A stretch of DNA of 64,000 nucleotides from Arthrobacter sp. GMC3 (lineage in GTDB: Bacteria; Actinomycetota; Actinomycetes; Actinomycetales; Micrococcaceae). The position numbers and the translations under genes were made by a program. The stretch lies in contig NZ_PJIO01000002.1 in assembly GCF_002929305.1 (NCBI RefSeq), positions 62,001 to 126,000 of the forward strand, written 5' to 3'. The notes under the pieces are model-generated. The model saw nothing but the letters and a program-made list of their open reading frames with translations, searched no databases and was not told the origin of the DNA. This document shows positions 16,849-26,900 of the stretch, piece after piece. Numbering within the stretch: the first letter of the stretch is position 1; each line of letters opens with the position of its first letter.

Positions 16849-17781
16849 ATGCGTTATGTAGTGGGATATACGGCTAACGCCCGTGGCGGCGATGCCGTCA
16901 ACTTGGCAGTGGCCCTGGCACGCAGACAGGGTGCCTCCTTGGACCTGGTCATGGTGATGCCGGAGGACTCGCCCTACAACGGCGTTTATCCGCCGGTGGC
17001 AGGTTTTGAAAGCATTCTTGCGCAGCAAGTCTCGCAGTGGCTGGATGAGGGGCTGGCCCTGATTCCCGCGGATGTTTCCGCTGTGGCGCACATTCGCCGG
17101 GGCGATTCCGAGGCGGAGGCGCTGATTGCTGCAGCACAGGAATTGGGGGCTGTACTGCTGGTTATTGGGGCCAGCAGCACAGGTTTGTTCAAGCGTTTCT
17201 CCATCGGTTCAGTGGCCAGTGCCTTGTTGCACGCCTCCACCGTGCCGGTGGTTTTGGCGCCGTCGGGCTACAGTCGCACCGAGCCGATCACGCGCCTGAC
17301 GTGCGCTGTGGGCACCCGGGCTGGTGCCGAAGACGTGCTGCGCACTGGTATTGCCATGGCCAAGCGACGGTCCCTTCCCCTGCGTGTGGTTTCCTTGGTT
17401 GCCCAGGGCGCCGACGACGCCGACGCCACCGTTGCCGAGGCAACCGCCCACCTGCGGGACGTCGCCGAAGCCAGCCAAGGCGTTGACGTAAGTGCCCTCG
17501 ACAAACTCGACATCGACGTCGTGGTGGGGCGCGGGCGAAGCATCGAAGACGCCGTTGACCATCTCGACTGGGACGACGGAGAGCTCCTGCTCATTGGTTC
17601 CAGCCGTTTGGCGCAAAACAATTCCATCTTCCTTGGTGCCACCGCCAACAGGATTTTGCGGGCCTTGCCGGTGCCGATGATTGTGGTGCCGCGCAACTAT
17701 GTGCTCCAATCCGAGGAACTTTTCCACACAACCCAGGTCCCCGTAGTTCAGGGCGCCGGAGCCTCCGAGGAGATGAAATGA
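16849..17781 (+). CDS. Tandem universal stress protein
   Basis: A 310-residue protein made of two UspA domains. The first runs about 2-140 ('YVVGYTANARGGDAVNLAVALAR', 'LLVIGASSTGLFKRFSIGSV', 'ASTVPVVLAP'), the second about 150-295 ('LTCAVGTRAGAEDVL', 'LLLIGSSRLAQNNSIFLGAT', 'VPMIVVP'). The glycine-rich loops before the last strand of each half are the ATP-binding region of UspA proteins, though spacing departs from the strict consensus. ATG 16849 has AGGAGG upstream. The permease start overlaps its stop (ATGA), so it is coupled to transport, perhaps as a regulatory subunit. Confidence 0.9.
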   Translation: MRYVVGYTANARGGDAVNLAVALARRQGASLDLVMVMPEDSPYNGVYPPVAGFESILAQQVSQWLDEGLALIPADVSAVAHIRRGDSEAEALIAAAQELGAVLLVIGASSTGLFKRFSIGSVASALLHASTVPVVLAPSGYSRTEPITRLTCAVGTRAGAEDVLRTGIAMAKRRSLPLRVVSLVAQGADDADATVAEATAHLRDVAEASQGVDVSALDKLDIDVVVGRGRSIEDAVDHLDWDDGELLLIGSSRLAQNNSIFLGATANRILRALPVPMIVVPRNYVLQSEELFHTTQVPVVQGAGASEEMK

Positions 17782-19310
17782 CGACGTCTGAATCAGTACG
17801 CAACGCCGCCGGCGACCACGGCCTGAGCGAAAAGGGCCTGAAAGCCGGCTCGGTCGGGTTGATCGGCGCCGTCGTCATCGGCATCTCCTGCATCGCCCCC
17901 GCTTACACGCTCACCGCGGCCCTGGGGCCCACGGTTTCCGAGGTGGGTGTACACCTGCCGGCGATCTTCCTGGTCGGTTTCATTCCCATGCTGCTTGTGG
18001 CTTTGGGCTACCGCGAGCTAAACAACGCCATGCCCGACGCCGGCACTTCCTTCACCTGGGCAACACGCGCCTTTGGTCCGTGGATGGGGTGGATGGGTGG
18101 CTGGGGCCTGATCGCGGCTACCATCATCGTGCTCTCGAATTTGGCGGCAGTGGCGGTGGACTTCTTTTACCTGATGCTGGGGCAGATCTTCCAGAACCCG
18201 GCATTGGCGGATTTGTCCACGGTGCTGCCACTGAACATTGCTACGACCTTGGTGTTCATTGCCGGTGCGTGCTGGATTTCCTACCGCGGAATGGAGACCA
18301 CCAAAACGTTCCAGTATGTGCTGGTGGCGTTCCAGTTGCTGGTGCTGGGCTGGTTTGCGATCGCCGCATTTGCCCATGTGGCAAATGGAACCGCGTTTGA
18401 CGCCACAGCCATCCAGGCCGACTGGTTCAACCCGTTCGCTGTGGAGTCCTTCTCCCAGTTTGCTGCCGGGGTGTCCTTGTCGATCTTCATCTTCTGGGGT
18501 TGGGATGTGACCTTGACGATGAACGAGGAAACGAAGAACCCGGAAAAGACGCCGGGGCGCGCGGCCACCGTGACAGTGGTTGTCATCGTCCTGATTTACA
18601 TGACGGTTTCGCTGGCAACGCTCGCATTCGCTGGAATCGGCACCACCGGTCTTGGTGCCGGGAACCCGGAAAACCAGGGCAGCATCTTCGCCGTGCTGGC
18701 CGGTCCCGTGATGGGTCCGTTCGCGATCCTGATGTCACTTGCCATCCTGAGCTCGTCGGCCGCATCCCTGCAGTCAACGTTTGTTTCTCCGGCCCGGACG
18801 CTTTTGTCCATGGGGCACTACAAGGCGCTGCCGAAGAGTTTTAGCAAGATCAGCCCCACCCACAAGTCCCCGAGCTACGCGACCATCGCCGCCGCCATTG
18901 CCGCCGCAGCGTTCTACGTCATCACCCGGGTGCTCTCCGAAAACGCTTTGTGGGACACCATCACGGCCCTGGGCATGATGATCTGCTTCTACTACGGCAT
19001 CACCGCCTTGGCCTGCGTTTGGTACTTCCGTGCCCAGGCGTTCCGCGGAGTGCATGCCTTCTTCTTCAAGTTCCTGGCCCCGCTGGTGGGTGGCGTGATC
19101 TTGCTGGTCATGTTCTTCAAGACCGCCTACGACTCCATGGACCCCAGCTATGGCTCGGGATCCAACATTGCCGGGCTGGGCCTGGTATTCATTCTGGGTG
19201 CCGGGGTGATCCTGCTCGGGGCGGTGCTGATGTTCGTCATGTACTGGCGCCACCCGGAGTTCTTCAAGGGCAAGGTGATTAGCCGCACCAGCCAGCCCTA
19301 CAACCCGTAG
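17778..19310 (+). CDS. APC family permease, probable putrescine importer
   Basis: A 510-residue amino acid-polyamine-organocation permease with about 12 transmembrane helices. The first helix contains 'GAVVIGISCIAPAYTLTAALG', and 'AMPDAGTSFTWATRAFGPWMGWMGGW' is the family's second signature. 'FSQFAAGVSLSIFIFWGWDVTLTMNEETKNPEKTPGRA' is the helix 6-7 region typical of the putrescine/amino acid branch. Putrescine as substrate is inferred from the operon with puo. A strong bidirectional terminator follows 8 bases after the stop. Confidence 0.85.
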   Translation: MTTSESVRNAAGDHGLSEKGLKAGSVGLIGAVVIGISCIAPAYTLTAALGPTVSEVGVHLPAIFLVGFIPMLLVALGYRELNNAMPDAGTSFTWATRAFGPWMGWMGGWGLIAATIIVLSNLAAVAVDFFYLMLGQIFQNPALADLSTVLPLNIATTLVFIAGACWISYRGMETTKTFQYVLVAFQLLVLGWFAIAAFAHVANGTAFDATAIQADWFNPFAVESFSQFAAGVSLSIFIFWGWDVTLTMNEETKNPEKTPGRAATVTVVVIVLIYMTVSLATLAFAGIGTTGLGAGNPENQGSIFAVLAGPVMGPFAILMSLAILSSSAASLQSTFVSPARTLLSMGHYKALPKSFSKISPTHKSPSYATIAAAIAAAAFYVITRVLSENALWDTITALGMMICFYYGITALACVWYFRAQAFRGVHAFFFKFLAPLVGGVILLVMFFKTAYDSMDPSYGSGSNIAGLGLVFILGAGVILLGAVLMFVMYWRHPEFFKGKVISRTSQPYNP

Positions 19311-19317
19311 GTCCACG

Positions 19318-19387
19318 AAAAAGGACGGCGCTCACGCACAAGGACGGTCGTAGACCACCGTCTCTTTGCGCGAGCGCCGTCCTTTTT
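19318..19387. terminator. Bidirectional terminator
   Basis: A perfect 16-bp stem, AAAAAGGACGGCGCTC (19318-19333) with GAGCGCCGTCCTTTTT (19372-19387). An inner stem (ACGGT/ACCGT) sits within the loop. The A-tract on one side and T-tract on the other suit both converging units, the permease (plus) and DUF5997 (minus). Confidence 0.9.
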
Positions 19388-19401
19388 GGGTTCAGCGGGT
19401 G

Positions 19402-19791
19402 TTAGCTCTTGGGGCGGCGAGCCGCCTCGCGCTCCTTGGCCAGCTTCGCCTCGGCGCGGGCCTTGGCGTGAACGGTGCGTTCCTCAACCAGCCACGCGGG
19501 GGGAGCCTGGAGCAGCTCGGTGATCTGCGCCGTCGTCAGCGCCTCGGTGACATCGGAACGGTTCAGGCCGCCAATGGAAATGTTGAGTTTCTGCGCGATA
19601 ACGGCGCGCGGGTGCGGCCCGTTGCGGCGCAATTCGGCCAGCCACTCCGGAGGAGTCTCCTGCAAAACCTTGAATTCCTCCCGGCTGAGCGCGTTTTCCT
19701 GGAACTCTGCGGGGGCTGCGGGCAAGTAGATTCCCAGCTTCTTGGCCGCGGTGGCAGACTTCATGGCTTGGGGGGACGGTTTAAGGCTCAT
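19402..19791 (-). CDS. DUF5997 family protein
   Basis: A 129-residue soluble protein of unknown function. It has the DUF5997 pattern: 'ATAAKKLGIYLPAAPAEFQE', 'PPEWLAELRRNGPHPRAVIA' and 'LNISIGGLNRSDVTEALTTA'. The C-terminus is a charged Lys/Arg/Ala helix. It is divergent from the LysR-type sensor protein with only 44 bases between starts. I recall this pairing in other actinobacteria, which suggests the two act together or share control. Confidence 0.8.
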   Translation of the reverse strand: MSLKPSPQAMKSATAAKKLGIYLPAAPAEFQENALSREEFKVLQETPPEWLAELRRNGPHPRAVIAQKLNISIGGLNRSDVTEALTTAQITELLQAPPAWLVEERTVHAKARAEAKLAKEREAARRPKS

Positions 19792-19835
19792 ACCTCAAGG
19801 GTACCGTTGGCGGCAGGGTGCGTTAGGGTAAACAG

Positions 19836-20651
19836 GTGTCTGAACCCCGTGAACTTACAGTGACCTTTATCCCGGGCGTGACTCCTGGAAAGTGGATCCA
19901 CCGCTGGGAGGACCGGATGCGCCAGGTTCCCTTGGTGGTGCACCCCGTCTCCGAAGTCCACCAGCTCGACGCCGTGCGCGCCGGAGAATCGGACATGGCG
20001 TTCGTGCGCCTGCCGGTAGACAAGACTGGGCTGAACGTCATTCCCTTGTACACCGAACTCTCGGTGGTGGTGGCCCCCAAGGATCATCCCATCGCCGCTT
20101 TCGAGGAGATCGACGTCGCGGAACTCGCCGACGAATATCTGCTGGCCGACCCCGACGACTTCCCCGCCTGGCGCGATATTTCCACGGAGATCAAGGACGG
20201 CACGCGCAAGCCGCTGCCGCCCATGGCGTCGGTAGAGGAAGCACTTGACCTGGTGGAAGCAGGACTTGGCATTCTCATTTTGCCCATGTCCGTTGCGCGG
20301 CACTTCAACCGCAGGGCCCTGCGCGCCCGCGTTGTCACTGGTGTTCCGGAATCCGGGATCGGCCTGGCGTGGCTGCAGTCGCAGGCTCCGCTGCCGGACG
20401 ACTTTGACGCTGTCATCGAAGAATTCATTGGCGTAGTCCGCGGACGCAGCGCCAACAGTTCCCGTCAGCCCTCGGTCCAGGCCAAGCAGGATGCCGCACC
20501 CAAGAAAGGTGCCAAGGCGCCCACTAAGGGTGGCGCCCCGGCACGCGGCGGCGCGGCCAAGGGCAAGGGCGGCGCCGGCAAGGGCGGTGCGAACCTTCGC
20601 GGTGGCGGCCGGCCAGGCGGCAAGGGCCGCGCGCAGAAGCGCGGCCGGTAG
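19836..20651 (+). CDS. LysR-type substrate-binding domain protein lacking an HTH
   Basis: A 271-residue protein. Residues 6-200 form a periplasmic-binding-like LysR effector domain: 'LTVTFIPGVTPGKWIHRW', 'VRAGESDMAFVRLPVD', 'LYTELSVVVAPKDHPIA', 'LVEAGLGILILPMSVARHF'. No N-terminal helix-turn-helix exists. The preceding DNA encodes the divergent DUF5997 start, leaving no room for one. From about residue 213 the tail is almost only Lys, Gly, Ala, Pro and Arg, ending GGKGRAQKRGR, as in nucleic-acid-binding tails. Start is GTG 19836. It may sense a ligand and bind DNA or RNA non-specifically. Confidence 0.8.
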   Translation: MSEPRELTVTFIPGVTPGKWIHRWEDRMRQVPLVVHPVSEVHQLDAVRAGESDMAFVRLPVDKTGLNVIPLYTELSVVVAPKDHPIAAFEEIDVAELADEYLLADPDDFPAWRDISTEIKDGTRKPLPPMASVEEALDLVEAGLGILILPMSVARHFNRRALRARVVTGVPESGIGLAWLQSQAPLPDDFDAVIEEFIGVVRGRSANSSRQPSVQAKQDAAPKKGAKAPTKGGAPARGGAAKGKGGAGKGGANLRGGGRPGGKGRAQKRGR

Positions 20652-20652
20652 T

Positions 20653-20704
20653 CCCCAACCTCTCCCCAGCCTCGTTCCTCGGCCGGGGCCCCTCGAGGTT
20701 GGGG
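20653..20704. terminator. Possible terminator hairpin
   Basis: CCCCAACCTC (20653-20662) is a perfect inverse complement of GAGGTTGGGG (20695-20704), with a 32-base GC-rich loop and no T-tract. It starts 2 bases after the preceding stop. The rest of 20705-20919 shows only a presumed promoter region for the large surface protein, with no motif I can name. Confidence 0.5.
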
Positions 20705-20919
20705 GCCCAAAAACTGCCGCTGGCGCGATTTTCCGGGAACCGGGCAAGCGTGGGCCCAAAATACCGTTTTGATCCTCGGCGGAACGGGCGGCGTTCTATA
20801 TGCTTAACGTGGGGGGAGCGCTATCCATAATCCGGGGACCGGAATAGCGGCGCAATTTCCAGCAAATGTTCCTTAGCTCCTGCGCATTGCGTGCAGGGGC
20901 CCGCTAGAAATGAAGCCGC

Positions 20920-23900
20920 GTGAATACACGTTTTCCTGTCCTGAAACGTCTAATCTCCTCCACCGCCTCCGTGGCCCTACTGAGCGCAATGGTGCTTAGC
21001 GGTGTTGCAGGCCCCGCAGTGGCGGCTCCGGTAGCCGCAGACGCGCAGGCAGCAGCTCTTGCGCTCCCGGACACGCAGTCGCCCAAACAGTGCAACCCTC
21101 CCGTGACTCTCGTCAATGGCGGCTTTGAGCAGCCGGCAATATCGCTGGGTGGCAATCAGACCATGAACGACTCGCAAGTCCCCGGATGGACGGTCGCGAA
21201 TTCAGCCAACGACCATCTGGTGGAAATGTGGTCCACCGGTTTCTTGAGCACGCCTTCGGCTGAAGGTAAACAGTTTGTAGAACTTAACGCCAATTTACCG
21301 TCCACCCTCTTTCAGGACGTGGCCACCACTCCGGGGCAGGTCCTCCGCTGGAGCCTGAAACACCGGGGCCGTTCTGGCACCGATGTCATGGATGTCTTGA
21401 TAGGTTCGCCTTCCGGAACCCTGGCATCTCAAACGAAGGGACTTTCGGACGGCATGGCCTGGGGAACCCACACGGGAACCTATACGGTCCCGGCAGGTCA
21501 GACCACAAGCCGCTTTGCGTTCAAGGCGATCAGTTCCTCCAATAATAATCCCTCGTACGGCAACTTCTTGGACGACATCTCCTTTGGCACCCAGCCATGC
21601 GTGATCACCACCAAGTCGGTGACCAACCTGAACGGACGCTCCCCGGCGCAGGCCGGGGATATCCTGCGGTACACGGTGGACACCGGCAACAACGGTGGAA
21701 CACCTGCCAAGCAAATGGTCCTGAACGACACCATACCCACCGGGACCAGCTATGTTCCCGGGTCCATGAAGATTCTCACCGGCCCGGGGCAGGGCTCGTA
21801 CACGGATGCCGTAGGTGACGACAGGGCAGAATTTACGGCCAACGCTGTGAAGATCCGGCTCGGCAACGGTGCCATGGCAACGGCCGGTGGCGACCTGAGC
21901 CCGGCAACAACCACAAGCGTCACCTTTGATGTCAGTGTCAACGCCGCGGCTACGGCGGTGGATGTTGTGAATGTAGCCAACGTCAAATATGGCGATGACT
22001 GGGATGCGCTGACCAAAACTGCTACTACCAACACCGTAGCTACACCAGTGGCGCCAGCCGCGGATCTCGCCGTAGCAAAGAAGATCAACACCTCTCCAGT
22101 TATCGCAGGCAAGTCGATTAGTTACACCATCACGGCCAGCAACAAGGGCCCCGCAAACGCCACTGGCGTTACAGTGGTGGATCAGTTGCCGTCGGGTCTG
22201 GCCAATGCTGTAGGAACCGTCAATGGGCAGCCCTGCACCGTTGCAGGTGCTTCCATGAGCTGTGCTGTAGGTAATCTTGCGAATCAGGCCAGCGTGGACA
22301 TTGCCGTGACGGCGGATGTCCCGGCCGCCACGGATCCTGGTGCCCTGCTCTCCAACACCGTGCGCATTAGCGGTAATGAAACCGACCCTGTCAGCGCCAA
22401 CAATGTGGCTGCGGCGAATGCCACTGTCGCCACATCTGCGGACCTCGCCATCACCAAGGAGTTCACCCCCGTAATCCCCGTGGCGGGTGAGGCCGTGACT
22501 TACACGTTAAAAGTCAACAATGCAGGACCCTCGGATGCCCGCAACGTAACAGTGGTTGATCCCCTCGACCCGGAAGTAACGTTTGTCTCAGCCGCTGTGA
22601 CGGCTGGTGGTGGAGTTTGTCCCCCACCGACGGCCGGCGTCGTTTCCTGCGATCTTGGCACAGTTCCAGTCGGCGGAACTGTCACCATCCAGGTGGTTGC
22701 GACGATCGCCCCCGGCGCTGATGCCGTGGTTCAAAACTCGGCGGCGGTGTCATCTTCAACTCCGGATCCTGACTCAAGCAATAACGCTTCCTCAGTGAAG
22801 TTCCAGCCCACCATGGTCTCCGACATTGAGGTCACCAAGGCCGTTGTTGCCCCGTCGGATCCGAGCAAGGTTGCCGCCGGAGGGTCGGTGAGCTACGCCG
22901 TCACCGTCAAGAACAACGGTTCCTCGGTTGCTAAAAATACTGTGCTCACCGATACGCTCCCGGCCGGGTTGACATTGACGTCAGTCACCGGTGCAGCGAG
23001 CTGCGTTTCTTCACCCAGTGCCCCTGAAATTCGTTGCGAATGGGCTTCTCTGGCCGTTGACGAGGTAGCAACCATCACCATTGTTGCTACCGTGGACCCC
23101 AACACCCCGGCCGGTAGCATCCGCAATACGGCCACAGCCGTCTCGGCTGCCTTTGATGTTAACCCGGCAAACAACTCCGCATCAGCTGACATCACAGTGA
23201 TTACCAATGCCGATCTCGCGGTAGCCAAGACGGCCACCATCAGCCCCATCGTTCCGGGGCTGAAAGACGGCATGAAGTACAAAATACTGCTCACAAACAA
23301 TGGACCGTCTACGGCTTCGGCTGTGGTGGTCAGCGATGCAATCCCCGCAGGAATGCTCTCTGCCACAACCAGTACACCCGGCTGCATCATTGACGGCGGA
23401 GTGTTGAGCTGCCTCATTGCGCGCTTGGCTCCCGACGCCGTCGGAGTCTCCATCGAGATCACCGGAACCCTGGACCCTGCCTACTCCGGCGCGAGCATCG
23501 GCAATACGGCAGTCGTCACCTCGGCAACTCCCGACAACAAACCGGAAAACAACACAAGCGCGGTCACAACACCGGTAAAGCCTGATGTGGACATTGCTGT
23601 GACCAAGACGGCTTCCGGAGCGGCAGTCAATCAGGGCGGAGCCTCTGACTACGTCATCACCATCACCAACAAAGGTCCCTCGGCTGCTCATGACGTTCGA
23701 TTGACCGACGCGCCCGGCCCCGGACTGACGCTCGGCAGCGGCGGGTCCGACACGGGTGTCTACGACTACCGGGACGGGAGCTGGTCAGTTGGCTCTTTGG
23801 CTGTCGGTGAAACGAAGGAACTGCGAGTTTCCAACAATGCGGTCAGTTCCGGTGCCTTGAGCAATACTGTCACGGCCGTGACCAGCAGCAACGAGCAAGC

Positions 23901-26900
23901 GTTCAACATGGCTAACAACACAGCCACAGCTAAGGTGACGTCAGCGCCGTCGGCCGACGTGGCCATCACCAAGACTGTGAACAACGCCGCTCCCAAACAA
24001 GGCGACACAGTTAGGTACTCGCTCAAGGTCACCAATTTCGGCCCTGCCGATGCGGTGGGCGTGGTAGCCAACGACGCACTTCCAGTGGGCGTCCAAATAG
24101 TTAGCGCCGTCTCCTCAGTCGGTTCCTATGACTTTGGCACGGGCGACTGGACCATAGGCACCTTGGCTAACGGAGCCACGCAAACCCTGACGCTGACCGT
24201 TACTGTTACCGGCGCTGGCGCAATAACGAACACGGCCACTGTCGCCTCTTCTACCTATGATCCGGTAAAAGCGAACAACACGGCCGACGCGATTTTGAAC
24301 TCCGCACCTTCGGCGGACCTGGCCATCGTGAAGACGCTGACGTCCGGGCCCATGATTGCCGGCACCAAGGCCAGTTACGAGCTCACCATCACCAATAAGG
24401 GGCCCTCGGATGCCACCGCGTTGACCATCGCAGACACCGTACCGGTTTCCCTGACGAACGCTACGGCCATCAGTTCAAAAGCGATCTGTACCGTGGTCAA
24501 TCAACAAGTGAATTGCGCGGCTGAAACACTGGCACGGGGCGACACCTTCACGGTAGCCGTTTCCGCAGACATCCCCGCCAACGCGGTAGTTGGCACAGTG
24601 GTCGCCAACACGGCAACGGTGACAGGCGCGCAGCATGATCCGAGCCCCAGCGACAACGTCAGCACCGTGGTTGGCATCGTCACAGCGGCAACCGACGTCG
24701 GCATCGTCAAGACACTGTTGACCGAGATTCCTGTCGCTGGCCAAGACGTCAGCTATGAATTAGCGGTGACAAATGCCGGCCCTTCGGATGCGGCAAATGT
24801 GAGTGTCACCGACATCCGCAACGCGGATCTAACGATTGTTTCAGTGGTGACACCACAGGGCAGCTGCACCACAGCGGCCGTTATTCGCTGCGACTTGGGT
24901 ACCGTGGCAGCAGGGCAGAGCGTGAAACTCACCATGGTGGCCAAAGTGGTCAGTAGCGTGATTGATAAAACCAACAACACCGCCACCGTCTCAACCAGTA
25001 CCCCGGACACCAACCCGGCGAATGATGCCAGCAGCGTTGGATTCCAACCCGTCACTGAAGCCGATCTCGTCGTGACCAAGCAGGCGAGCACGCCCATCAT
25101 CGTCGCCGGAGCGTCCTTCTCCTACACTGTTGGCGTGCAAAACAACGGTCCTTCGGATGCGCAATTTGTGGTCCTGAGCGACACGGTGCCCGCAGGGATG
25201 AAAATTTCCGTGGTGGACAACAATGCCTGTGCAATCAATCAGGCAAAGACCGGCATCGAATGCACTTGGGCCACTTTGGCCGCCGGGGCCGATCAAAGCG
25301 TCACCGTTTACGTCCTGGTAGATGCCGCGGCCATCCCTGGTGCCACCATCAACACCGCCTCGGCACTCTCGGGCACCTTCGACCCCGATGCAAGCAACAA
25401 CGCTGCCTCGGCACCCGTCGAGATCATCGCGTCGGCGGATTTGAGCACCATCAAAAAGGCAAAATCTGCTGCTACACCTGGCAAGCCGCTTTCGTACACC
25501 GTGGAGGTGAGCAACAACGGCCCGTCCATGGCCCGTGGTGTGAACCTCACCGACATGCTGCCGTCCGAGCTGAAGAATGCCTCCAGCCTCACGGCAGGCT
25601 GCACCGTCACAGGCCAACTTCTCTCCTGTCTGGTGGACACCCTTGCCTTTGGCGACACATTCACGGCGGAAATTACCGCCGACGTTGACCCGGCCTTCGC
25701 AGGAGGAACCATCACCAACGTTGCCACCGCAACGTCAGCAACCCCCGACCAGAACCTGACAAACAACGCTGGCAAGGCGGTGGTTGCCGCGACTCCAGTC
25801 GCCGATCTCAGTGTCACAAAAACTGCGAATGCAGTCTCGGTCAACCAAGGCGAAGAGGTCACCTATCAGCTGACTGTCCGAAACAATGGCCCTTCCTCCG
25901 CAGCCGGTGTACAGGTGCTTGAGAAGCCGGGCGCCGGTGTGCGGATCGATTCCGCGCAACCATCTGAAGGAGCGTGGGACGGGGCGTCAAGTACGTGGAC
26001 CATTGGCGCCTTGGCCAGCGGCGCAGAGGCGACCTTGACACTGACGGCCACCATGACAGGGGCGGGAACTCTAACGAATGCTGCGAGCGTATCCGCAGAC
26101 ACCGTTGACCCTAACCCGGCCAACAACGCTGCCTCAGTCGATGTGGAAACCGCTCCGACGGCGGATGTAGCGATTCTCAAAACCGCTTCGTCCCCTGCCC
26201 CGCTGGCGGGGGAAACCGTCACTTATACGCTGACGGTGAGCAACTACGGCCCCTCCGCAGCGCAGAATGTGGTGGTCACAGATCCCCTAGCGGATGGCCT
26301 GGGCGCTAATTCCATTTCCACTGACAAGGGGACCTGCGTCGCGACGTCGCCCCTGAAGTGCACCATCGACTCCTTGGGACAGGGCGAAACGGCGGTGATT
26401 ACCATCGTCGCGAAGGTTTCCCCCGAGCTGGATGCCACGCAACTCTCCAACACGGCAACCGTCACGTCGGCAACGCACGACGCCGACCTGTCCAATAACT
26501 CCTCAACGGTGTCCGTGGCGCCGACCGCTTTGGCGGATATCGCGGTGACCAAGAAAGCCTCCGCCACTTCCGTTTCGGTGGGAGGAGAGATTTCCTATGA
26601 ATTGGTGGTGACAAACGCCGGTCCGGCAACCGCCAAGGGTGTCATTGTGACCGATCCCCTGCCAGTCGGGCTGACAGCGGTGCAGAGCAGTTCGACCGCG
26701 GGAACGTGTTCCGGGGACGCCACTGTCCTGTGTGCCCTCGGGGATCTTGCTCCCGGGGCCAACGTCACCGTGGACATCAAGGTATCTGTTGCGGCTGCCG
26801 CAATTCCTGGCATGAGCACCAACACGGCAATGGTCACTTCCCCGACTCCCGATCCTGACGTGGCAAACAACTCAAGCTCCGCGGCCGTGATGATTACAGG

